DNA of 21,300 nucleotides from Kitasatospora phosalacinea (GTDB taxonomy: Bacteria; Actinomycetota; Actinomycetes; Streptomycetales; Streptomycetaceae). The translations under genes were made by a program, and so were the position numbers. This document shows, in pieces, positions 9,528 to 15,213 of this stretch. Positions within the stretch are counted from its first letter, which is position 1. The number at the start of each line of letters is the position of its first letter. The DNA lies in NCBI RefSeq assembly GCF_000717185.1, contig NZ_JNYE01000121.1, positions 1 to 21,300 on the forward strand, written 5' to 3'. The notes beneath the pieces are model-generated. The model was not told the origin of the DNA and did no database searches. It saw only the letters and a list, made by a program, of their open reading frames with translations.

Positions 9528-10352
9528 TCAGCGCATCCGAAGGGTGTCGATGTGGTCCGCGACCACGGAGTCCCTGAGTTCGCTGTGGAAGGTGAAGGTG
9601 GCCCCCGCGCGGGAGGGTCGGTCCGGTACGGCGTGTTCGGGGGCGGAGGGGGGAGCCGGTGCCGGGGAGGCGGGGTCGGCGGGCTCCGGCAGGTACCGGC
9701 GGAGGGCGCCGGCGGGCAGGCCGGGCACGAAGAGCCGGCACGACTGCCCGAAGTCGGGCTTGTCGGCCACTCGGGCCTCGGCTGCCAGGAACTGGCGCTC
9801 CGTCAGTTCCGGTCGGGTGCGCCCGGCCGGAACTGAGCGCTGGTAGACGGGCTCGGAGAGGACGGCGGCCAGGAACAGGCCGTTGTCGACCGCGGCATCG
9901 ACGGCGTGCCGAACGACGGCGCTGTCGGCCAGTCGGCAGGCGTCGTTGATTGCGGCACCGCGGTGGTCGGGGACGCTCAAGGGACCGACGTGGACGGCGG
10001 CACGGAGGCGGAGCGGCGGAGCGGAGGCCATCCGGACGCCTTCGTAGCGCTGGAGCGCGGCGCTCAAGTTCCCCAGCAGCGGATCGACCAACCGGGCCGC
10101 GTGCTCGGGCGGGAGGACCAGGATGGCGCCGTCGCCCGTGTCCTTGTAACCGTCTCCCAAGGAGCGGGGGGCGGGGAGCCCGCTCTGGACGAAGGCGGTC
10201 TCCAGGACGCTGTCCAGGTCGGAGCGGACCACCGCCATCTGTACTTCGGGGAGTCGGCTGTAGCCCTTCATGTCGATGACCACGACGGCTCGTTCGGGCG
10301 GGACGTCGAGACCCGGCAGGGCGTGGTCCGGGGTCGAGGGGGAAGAGGTCAC
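9528..10352 (-). CDS. Class III nucleotide cyclase (PycC-like role)
   Basis: 274 aa from GTG 10352, chosen because GGAAGG lies 7 nt upstream. The frame is open to GTG 10457 right after the regulator gene, but that version has no ribosome site and would run through a 28-bp palindrome. The class III cyclase core spans about residues 20-175. All catalytic positions can be read: metal aspartates D27 (VVVIDMKGYS) and D74 (KDTGDGAIL), transition-state N136 and R140 (AAINDACRL), and the base-reading pair K70 and D129, which in canonical enzymes selects adenine. The C-terminal 90 residues are Pro-rich with a conserved-looking tail (FTFHSELRDSVVADHIDTLR). It should make a cyclic mononucleotide from an NTP in the cytoplasm; product identity is uncertain because Pycsar cyclases make cCMP or cUMP. 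Neighbours: a cyclic-nucleotide-binding regulator and a PycTM-like effector. Confidence 0.85.
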   Translation of the reverse strand: MTSSPSTPDHALPGLDVPPERAVVVIDMKGYSRLPEVQMAVVRSDLDSVLETAFVQSGLPAPRSLGDGYKDTGDGAILVLPPEHAARLVDPLLGNLSAALQRYEGVRMASAPPLRLRAAVHVGPLSVPDHRGAAINDACRLADSAVVRHAVDAAVDNGLFLAAVLSEPVYQRSVPAGRTRPELTERQFLAAEARVADKPDFGQSCRLFVPGLPAGALRRYLPEPADPASPAPAPPSAPEHAVPDRPSRAGATFTFHSELRDSVVADHIDTLRMR

Positions 10353-10413
10353 GGGGCGGCCTTCCGGCAGTCGGGGCGGTGGACGAGGCCCCATGCTGCT
10401 CGGCCGGACAGAA

Positions 10414-10441
10414 CGGTGGTGCCCAGTACTGGGCACCACCG
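10414..10441. promoter_or_regulatory. 28-bp perfect palindrome between regulator and cyclase genes
   Basis: The half-site CGGTGGTGCCCAGT (10414-10427) is followed directly by its exact reverse complement (10428-10441). The right end also forms a second, overlapping palindrome ACCACCGCGGTGGT (10435-10448). It lies in the gap between the Crp-like gene (stop 10458) and the preferred cyclase start (10352). A close copy is found upstream of the operon (11732-11761). Best read as a binding site for the operon's own regulator and/or an RNA hairpin controlling cyclase expression. Confidence 0.7.
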
Positions 10442-10457
10442 CGGTGGTCTGCGTCAC

Positions 10458-11126
10458 TCAGGTGCGCGCGTCGGTCTCGATGGCGGACATGTCCCGGATG
10501 ACCAGTCCGCCGCCTGCCTCGGTGCCGAGCCATCCGCGCTCACGCCAGGGCTTGAGCGCGCTTCCCACTCCGTTCCGGGAGGCGCCGATCAACTGGGAGA
10601 GTTCGGTCTGGGTCAATCGGACCAGTGTCTCCGCGCCGCTCTGTGAAGCCGCCCGGACCAGACGGCCCAAGGCCGCTGCCAGGCGTACCGGTACCGGGGA
10701 GGTCGCCATTTCCAGGCGGACCGCCTCCGCTTCCCGGACACGGGCAATGGCGTGCCGGAGCAGTGGGGCCATCAAATCGTGTTCGTTGACGAAATTGATG
10801 AAGTCGGGGGCGGGGATGAGGTGGACGCGGCACGGTTCGGCGGCGATCACCGAGGCCGAGCGCGGTTGGTCGTCCAGGACCGCGAGCTCGCCGAGCAGTT
10901 CACCGGGGCCGCGGACGGCGAGCAGCGTGCGTTCCCCGCCGCTACCCGTCAAGGTGACCAGGGTCGAGCCTGAACTGAGCAGAATCACTTGAGTTCCCGG
11001 GTCGCCCTGGCGGAGCAGCACGGATCTGGCGGGACGGTTGCGTTCCGGCGCGAGATGTCGAAGTTTCGACCAGAGTTGATCGCCGATGAGAGATTCATGG
11101 CAAAGATACACATGCCCCCCCTGCAT
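10458..11126 (-). CDS. Crp/Fnr-family cyclic-nucleotide-binding regulator
   Basis: 222 aa. The N-terminal cyclic-nucleotide-binding beta-roll (about 20-115) contains a canonical phosphate-binding cassette, LLGELAVLDDQPRSASV (77-93): Glu80 contacts the ribose and Arg89-Ser90 the cyclic phosphate in known Crp proteins, so ligand binding is expected. A long dimerisation helix follows (about 116-140), then a winged helix-turn-helix (LTQTELSQLIGASRNGVGSAL, 171-191). Start is uncertain: ATG 11126 has no clear ribosome site, while the GTG at 11111 has a G-run just before it. It lies 28 bp after the PycTM-like gene and directly before the cyclase, so it probably senses the cyclase product and regulates the operon through the shared palindromes. 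It differs from the usual Pycsar TIR effector in having a DNA-binding domain. Confidence 0.9.
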   Translation of the reverse strand: MQGGHVYLCHESLIGDQLWSKLRHLAPERNRPARSVLLRQGDPGTQVILLSSGSTLVTLTGSGGERTLLAVRGPGELLGELAVLDDQPRSASVIAAEPCRVHLIPAPDFINFVNEHDLMAPLLRHAIARVREAEAVRLEMATSPVPVRLAAALGRLVRAASQSGAETLVRLTQTELSQLIGASRNGVGSALKPWRERGWLGTEAGGGLVIRDMSAIETDART

Positions 11127-11154
11127 TCCGTCGGACAGCAGCGGGATGATGCTC

Positions 11155-11673
11155 TCAATTCACGTAGGAGATCAACAGCCCGATTCCGGTCACTGTGCAG
11201 GCTGCGACGATCAGGTCCACCGAAGTTCGGACGGCGCGGAACTTCCGATCCGCGAGTCCGGCGAGTCGCCGCAGTCGCCGCGCCTCCAGCACGGCCAGAG
11301 CCGATCGGTCCAGTGCGAGGAGGTCGGCGAGCGTGTTCGCCGACCTCCTCGCACTGGACCGGAAGGCTTCCAGTTCGGCCAGTGACCGGTTCCGCGGAAG
11401 CGCGGGACGGAGCGCCAGGAGCGCGGCAGCCATGGCGGCCAGCAGGAGCACACAACCGGCCAGTACGACGGCGACCTCCCACGCCGACCCGGCGGACCAC
11501 ACCGGGCCGGCCGTCAGTACCGCAGCCAGCGTGCCACCGGACAGTGCGCAGAGCGCGGCAGCCTTTCCGTCGGCACGCTGGAGCTCCACCAGTACTGCTG
11601 CGGACCTGGCCGCGAGGACCGTCTCCGCCGCGACGGACGGCTGGCGGACGGCTCCGTTCTCTGTCTCCGGCAC
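11155..11673 (-). CDS. PycTM-like membrane effector (DUF5706 type)
   Basis: 172 aa from GTG 11673, chosen because AGGAGGT lies 4 nt upstream; the longer frame to 11772 runs through the promoter and operator region. Family signature near the first helix: ELQRADGKAAALCAL (30-44), like the ADxKA motif before the first helix in Pycsar TM effectors. Hydrophobic segments at about 38-57, 65-89 and 151-170, with a charged helical linker between (LADLLALDRSALAVLEARRL) and RKFRAVR before the last helix. In the Pycsar antiphage system, a cyclic pyrimidine nucleotide triggers such a protein to damage the inner membrane and halt the infected cell. Here it is the first gene of an operon that also encodes a cyclase and a cyclic-nucleotide receptor. 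The gene holds an exceptional 25-bp inverted repeat (11306-11361). The family call rests on motif and topology, not a search. Confidence 0.82.
   Translation of the reverse strand: MPETENGAVRQPSVAAETVLAARSAAVLVELQRADGKAAALCALSGGTLAAVLTAGPVWSAGSAWEVAVVLAGCVLLLAAMAAALLALRPALPRNRSLAELEAFRSSARRSANTLADLLALDRSALAVLEARRLRRLAGLADRKFRAVRTSVDLIVAACTVTGIGLLISYVN
11306..11361. repeat. 25-bp perfect inverted repeat inside the effector gene
   Basis: Left arm 11306-11330 and right arm 11337-11361 are exact reverse complements around the 6-nt loop GCGTGT. It encodes residues 105-123 (RSSARRSA...TLADLLALDR). The mRNA could form a very stable hairpin here. The reading frame stays open through it. Confidence 0.9.
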
Positions 11674-11731
11674 CGGGACCTCCTGAACTGGCCGGGTTGT
11701 TCGAATGCCACCACTCTTCCGGAGGCGGGGG

Positions 11732-11761
11732 CGAGTGGTAGCCCTGCACCGGGCACCGCCG
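11732..11761. promoter_or_regulatory. Second copy of the palindrome element, upstream of the effector gene
   Basis: Allowing two single-base insertions, this site matches the perfect palindrome at 10414-10441 at 24 of 28 positions (CG.GTGGT.GCCC and GGGCACC.CCG blocks intact). It lies 59-88 bp before the effector start, where a promoter operator is expected. Confidence 0.65.
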
Positions 11762-11762
11762 C

Positions 11763-11778
11763 TGTTCGCCACATCACA
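11763..11778. promoter_or_regulatory. CRP-type site upstream of the operon
   Basis: TGTTC-GCCACA-TCACA fits the TGTGA-N6-TCACA arrangement with one perfect half. It lies next to the second palindrome copy. A host Crp protein or the operon's own regulator could use it. A single short degenerate match, so moderate at best. Confidence 0.35.
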
Positions 11779-11862
11779 GGTTGACGGGTGGGAGAACGGG
11801 CTCGGTGGTCGCAGTCGTGCGAGCCTGCCGCGGAGGGACGGGTGCAGGGGCGGGTCGGGCGG

Positions 11863-12612
11863 TCAGTGGAGGCCGGACTGCATGCCGATCAGGAGCCAGT
11901 CGAGGGCGCGGTGGAAGTCGCGTTCGCGGAGCAGGTGGTCGGGCTCGCGGGGGCGTTCGATGAGGACGCCGGAGTCGGCGACGCCCGGGAGGGTGCGGAC
12001 GGCCTCGGTGATCTCCTCGATCAGGTCGTCGGTGGTGCCGTCGGCCTCGGCGGCCTTCTCGGACCAGTTGACCTCGGTGGCGGTGAAGCCGTAGGTGTAC
12101 TGGAAGATCGCCGAGAGGGCCGCCATCGCGTCGGCCTCGGAGAGCGGGGAGGAGCGGGCGATCTCCAGGGCGCGGGCGGAGTAGCGCATCGAGTTCGGCC
12201 CGATGTTCAGGTAGTCGCCGTGGATCCGGATCGCCCAGGGGTGCGCCAGCATGGCGGCCCGCCAGGTCACGGCCAGGGCCCGCAGGCCGGCCTGCCAGTC
12301 GCTGCCGTCGCCGACCTCGGGCCGGGCCATCTCGCCCGCCACCACGTCCAGTGCGAGCTCCAGCAGGTCGTCCTTGTCGGCGACGTACCAGTACAGCGAC
12401 ATCGGCGTGACGTCGAGCCGGGCCGCCAGGCCGCGCATCGAGAACTTCGCCTCGCCCTGCTCGTCCAGCAGGCGGACGGCCGCGGCGACGATCACCTCGC
12501 GGTCCAGGCTGCCCGGCCCGCCCTCGCCCGCGCGCGGCGAGCGGCGGCCGCGGACCGGGCCGGGGGTGAGCCACACGCTCTTCTTGACCTGTGAGGCTCG
12601 CTTGGTGGCCAC
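11863..12612 (-). CDS. TetR-family repressor (TetR_C-type), exporter-linked
   Basis: 249 aa from GTG 12612 (AAGGAG 6 nt upstream). A basic, flexible 35-residue N-terminus precedes the TetR helix-turn-helix (DREVIVAAAVRLLDEQG... FSMRGLAARLDVTPMSLYWYV, about 37-75). The C-terminal ligand-binding half has the drug-responsive pattern of the TetR/TetR_C group (WRAAMLAHPWAIRIHGDY, FQYTYGFTATEVNW). It is the second gene of a two-gene operon behind the DHA2 exporter (61-bp gap). The large inverted repeat before the exporter (14257-14296) is its likely operator, giving autoregulated, substrate-inducible export. The inducing ligand is unknown; products of the neighbouring synthase are a possibility by position only. 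Confidence 0.93.
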   Translation of the reverse strand: MATKRASQVKKSVWLTPGPVRGRRSPRAGEGGPGSLDREVIVAAAVRLLDEQGEAKFSMRGLAARLDVTPMSLYWYVADKDDLLELALDVVAGEMARPEVGDGSDWQAGLRALAVTWRAAMLAHPWAIRIHGDYLNIGPNSMRYSARALEIARSSPLSEADAMAALSAIFQYTYGFTATEVNWSEKAAEADGTTDDLIEEITEAVRTLPGVADSGVLIERPREPDHLLRERDFHRALDWLLIGMQSGLH

Positions 12613-12673
12613 GGTGCTCCTTCGCTTCGACGGGTGGCACCACCGTACGGCCTGGGGGCGGAGGGGCGGGCGG

Positions 12674-14215
12674 TCAGCGGGCGGTGGGGACGGGCTCCGG
12701 GGCGTCGCTGCCGGAGGGGGTGGCGGCCGGGCGGTCGGCGCGGTGGAGCAGGGCCGCGGAGAGCAGGCCGCCGAGCAGGACGGCCGTGGCGCCGATCAAC
12801 TGGCTGGACGTCAGGCCGTGGGCGAAGGCGTCGTGCACCGCCTGCCGGGTGGTGCCGTCCGGGGCGGAGGCCAGCGCCTCCGGCAGCGACTTCGCCGCCG
12901 AGGCGGGGACGGCCTCCGGCAGGCCCGCCGCGAAGCGGGAGCCGAGGACCGCGCCGAGGACCGCGACGCCCAGGCCGCCGCCGAACTCCGTGACCGTGCC
13001 CTGCACGCCCGCGCCGGCCCCGGCCCGCTCCGGCGGGATCGCGCCCATCACGGCCGCGGCCATCGCCGGGCTCGCCACCGCGATGCCGCAGCCCATCAGC
13101 AGCAGGCCCGCCAGCAGCCCCGGGTACCCGTGGCCGGAGCCCATCGCGGCGAGCAGCGCCAGGCCACCGGCCAGCAGCCCCATGCCGATCGCGACGGCGC
13201 CCGCGAAGCCGATCCGCGGCAGCAGCCGGGCGCCGACGCCCGTCAGGTTGAGCAGCACGATCACCAGGGCCAGCGGCGACATCCGCAGGCCCGCCTCCAA
13301 CGGGCGGTACCCGAGCACCAGTTGCAGGTACTGGGTGAGCAGGAACAGCGAGCCCGCCATGCCGAACGCGACCAGGATGCCGCCCGCCACCGCGCCGTTG
13401 AAGCGCCGGTTCCGGAAGAAGGCCATGTCCAGCATCGGGGTGGGGGTGCGGGCCTCCCAGGCGACGAAGGCCGCCAGCGCGGCCAGGCCGACCGCCCCCG
13501 ACAGCAGCACCGGGCCGGAGCCCCAGCCGTGCACCGGGCCGGAGATGATCGCGTACACCAGGCCGACCATGCCGACCGTCGACAGCACCGCACCCGGGAC
13601 GTCCGGACGGCGGCCCGAAGGGTCCTTGCTCTCGGGGAGCAGGCGGGCGACCGCGACCAGGCCGAGCAGCGCCACCGGGATGTTGACCAGGAAGATCGAA
13701 CCCCACCAGAAGTGCGCCAGCAGCAGGCCGCCGAGCAGCGGGCCGCCCGCGAAGCCCAGCGAGCTGACGGCCCCCCAGACGCCGATCGCCTTCGGCACCT
13801 CGGCGCCCTGGAACACCTGCATTACCACCGCCAGCGTGGTGGTCATCAGCAGCGCGCCGCCGATGCCCATCCCGGCCCGGGCGGCGATCAGCTGGCCGGA
13901 GGTCTGGGCCAGGGCCGCCGCCGTCGACCCCGCGCCGAACAGCGCCAGGCCGATCAGCAGTGCGCGCTTGCGCCCGTAGCGGTCGGACAGGCTGCCCGCC
14001 GTCAGCAGCAGGCCGGACTGCACCAGCGCGTACGCGTTGATCATCCACTGGATGTCGGCCGTGCCCGCGCCCAAGTCCTCGGTCAGGGAGGGGATGGCCA
14101 CGTTGAGCACGGTGTTGTCGAGCAGCACCACCAGCGTGGCCAGGCAGACCACCGCCAGGATGACCCACCGCCGCGGGTGCGGGGCGGCGGGCAGGGGGAC
14201 GGAGGCTTGGGACAA
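12674..14215 (-). CDS. DHA2-family MFS exporter (14 TM)
   Basis: About 513 aa from TTG 14215, which has GGGGAG 6 nt upstream. An in-frame GTG at 14266 lies inside the inverted-repeat promoter, so it cannot be the start of a transcript from there. Proton-driven drug/proton antiporter of the EmrB/QacA type in the cytoplasmic membrane. Seen: motif D1-like LDNTVLNVAIPSL in the first helix, motif A GSLSDRYGRKRALL after helix 2, the motif C-like GVWGAVSSLGFAGGPLLGGLL in helix 5, and about 14 hydrophobic segments. The C-terminus is short and hydrophilic. Co-transcribed with the TetR gene downstream. Likely exports a hydrophobic antibiotic or the product of the adjacent biosynthetic genes; substrate not predictable. 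Confidence 0.93.
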   Translation of the reverse strand: MSQASVPLPAAPHPRRWVILAVVCLATLVVLLDNTVLNVAIPSLTEDLGAGTADIQWMINAYALVQSGLLLTAGSLSDRYGRKRALLIGLALFGAGSTAAALAQTSGQLIAARAGMGIGGALLMTTTLAVVMQVFQGAEVPKAIGVWGAVSSLGFAGGPLLGGLLLAHFWWGSIFLVNIPVALLGLVAVARLLPESKDPSGRRPDVPGAVLSTVGMVGLVYAIISGPVHGWGSGPVLLSGAVGLAALAAFVAWEARTPTPMLDMAFFRNRRFNGAVAGGILVAFGMAGSLFLLTQYLQLVLGYRPLEAGLRMSPLALVIVLLNLTGVGARLLPRIGFAGAVAIGMGLLAGGLALLAAMGSGHGYPGLLAGLLLMGCGIAVASPAMAAAVMGAIPPERAGAGAGVQGTVTEFGGGLGVAVLGAVLGSRFAAGLPEAVPASAAKSLPEALASAPDGTTRQAVHDAFAHGLTSSQLIGATAVLLGGLLSAALLHRADRPAATPSGSDAPEPVPTAR

Positions 14216-14256
14216 AGGGGACTCCCCGGGCAGGTCGGGACGGCCGGGCGGCCGCT

Positions 14257-14296
14257 CGTTGTACACCGTAGAGGAGTTCTTCTACGGTGTACAACG
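14257..14296. promoter_or_regulatory. TetR operator with embedded exporter promoter
   Basis: CGTTGTACACCGTAGA (14257-14272) and its exact reverse complement (14281-14296) flank an 8-nt spacer. On the minus strand TTGTAC and TACGGT fall 18 bp apart within the arms, giving a fitting -35/-10 pair for the exporter gene. Binding of the TetR protein here would block that promoter. By symmetry the same hexamers exist on the plus strand. Confidence 0.8.
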
Positions 14297-14320
14297 GATT
14301 TTCCGGGGGCCGACGGTAAG

Positions 14321-14362
14321 GGGAGTCGACGGCGGGGGCGACGGCGGGGGAGTCGACGGCGG
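14321..14362. repeat. 15-bp direct repeat between exporter promoter and SDR gene
   Basis: GGGAGTCGACGGCGG occurs at 14321-14335 and 14348-14362 with a GACGGCGGGG partial copy between. It lies just past the stop of the FabG-like gene (14372), so it may be part of that operon's 3' end. No clear hairpin terminator here. Confidence 0.6.
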
Positions 14363-14371
14363 CGCGGTTCC

Positions 14372-15145
14372 TCAGGGGGTCATGCCGCCGTCGACCGGGA
14401 GGCAGGCGCCGGTGATGCCCGCGCCCGCCCGGGAGGCCAGCAGCAGCACCGCCGCGGCCACCTCGTCCGGGCGGGTCAGCCGTCCGGTGGCGGTGCGGTC
14501 GGTGAAGTGCTGCACCAGGCCCGGGTAGTCGGTGCCGAGCACCTCCGCCGCGCGCGGCCCCTGCTCGGTGAACCAGTCGGTCTCCACCGGGCCCGGGCAG
14601 ACGCAGTTGGCGGTGACGCCGTACGCCCCGACCTCCTTGGCCAGCACCCGGGTGAACCCGATCAGCGCGTGCTTGGCGGCCGCGTACGCGCACAGCCCCG
14701 GGTCCGGGTCGCGGCCCTCGACCGAGGCGATGTTGACGATCCGCCCGGAGCGCTGCGGCAGCAGGTGGGCCAGGGCGCGGCGGGTGGTGTGCAGGGCGGA
14801 GTCCAGGTTGAGCGAGAGGGTCTCGCGCCAGACCTCGTCCGTGATGTCGGCGACGGTCGCGAAGGCGGTGGCGCCGCCGACGTTGTTGACCACCACGTCC
14901 AGGTGCCCGTACCGCTCCACCGCCTCGTCCACCGCCCGCTCGGCGTCCGCCCGGACGGTGGCGTCGGCGGCGCGGAAGGCGATGTCCGGGCCGCCGTCCA
15001 GCCGGGCCAGGGCGGAGCGGCCGCCCCGCTCGGAGCGGCCGGTCAGCAGCAGGCGGGCGCCGTGGGCGTGCAGGGCGCTGGCGATGGCGAGGCCGATGCC
15101 GCGGGTGCCGCCGGTGATCAGGGCGACGTTCCCGGTGAGGTCCAT
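14372..15145 (-). CDS. FabG-like SDR oxidoreductase
   Basis: 257 aa, typical classical short-chain dehydrogenase length, from ATG 15145 (GGGAG 8 nt upstream). NAD(P)-binding TGGTRGIG (11-18), structural NNVGG (87-91), catalytic Ser141, Tyr154 and Lys158 (CAYAAAKHALIG), and the PG motif (VCPGPVETDWF). FabG-type enzymes reduce a 3-oxoacyl thioester to 3-hydroxyacyl. It follows the 1922-aa synthase by 68 bp on the same strand, so it is probably a tailoring or stand-alone ketoreductase of that pathway. Exact substrate unknown; other SDR reactions (secondary alcohol oxidation) are possible. The frame is open far upstream, but that part is an Arg/Pro-rich shadow of the synthase gene. Confidence 0.9.
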   Translation of the reverse strand: MDLTGNVALITGGTRGIGLAIASALHAHGARLLLTGRSERGGRSALARLDGGPDIAFRAADATVRADAERAVDEAVERYGHLDVVVNNVGGATAFATVADITDEVWRETLSLNLDSALHTTRRALAHLLPQRSGRIVNIASVEGRDPDPGLCAYAAAKHALIGFTRVLAKEVGAYGVTANCVCPGPVETDWFTEQGPRAAEVLGTDYPGLVQHFTDRTATGRLTRPDEVAAAVLLLASRAGAGITGACLPVDGGMTP

Positions 15146-15163
15146 GGGCGGTGCTCCCGTCGT

Positions 15164-15194
15164 GGGGAAGTGGGGGAAGTGGGGGAAGCGGGGG
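15164..15194. repeat. GTGGGGGAA short tandem repeat
   Basis: Three to four near-copies of a 9-bp GTGGGGGAA unit lie in the short gap between the megasynthase stop and the FabG-like gene start. They are slippage-prone low-complexity sequence with no evident function. Confidence 0.6.
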
Positions 15195-15213
15195 AGCGTC
15201 ACTGGAGGGGGCG

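Larger units (their letters stand above)
11674..11862 (-). promoter_or_regulatory. Promoter/operator region of the six-gene operon
   Basis: This 189-bp gap between the TetR gene stop and the effector start contains a CRP-like half-site pair (11763-11778), a copy of the 28-bp palindrome element (11732-11761), and a separate inverted repeat ACCACTC (11710-11716) / GAGTGGT (11733-11739). It should hold the operon promoter, but I cannot pick a confident -10/-35 pair. Confidence 0.6.

Noticed and set aside
10414..10441. Classic CRP site reading of the palindrome
   Set aside because: The GTG and CAC blocks are 12 bp apart rather than 8, so it is not a standard TGTGA-N6-TCACA site; reported as a possible new operator instead.
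10353..10457. Longer cyclase start at GTG 10457
   Set aside because: No ribosome site, and the extra 35 residues would be encoded through a 28-bp perfect palindrome; GTG 10352 has GGAAGG at good spacing.
6306..11673. CBASS or type III CRISPR signalling
   Set aside because: No CD-NTase, Cap2/Cap3, Cas10 or CRISPR repeats; the nucleotide-making enzyme is a class III cyclase.
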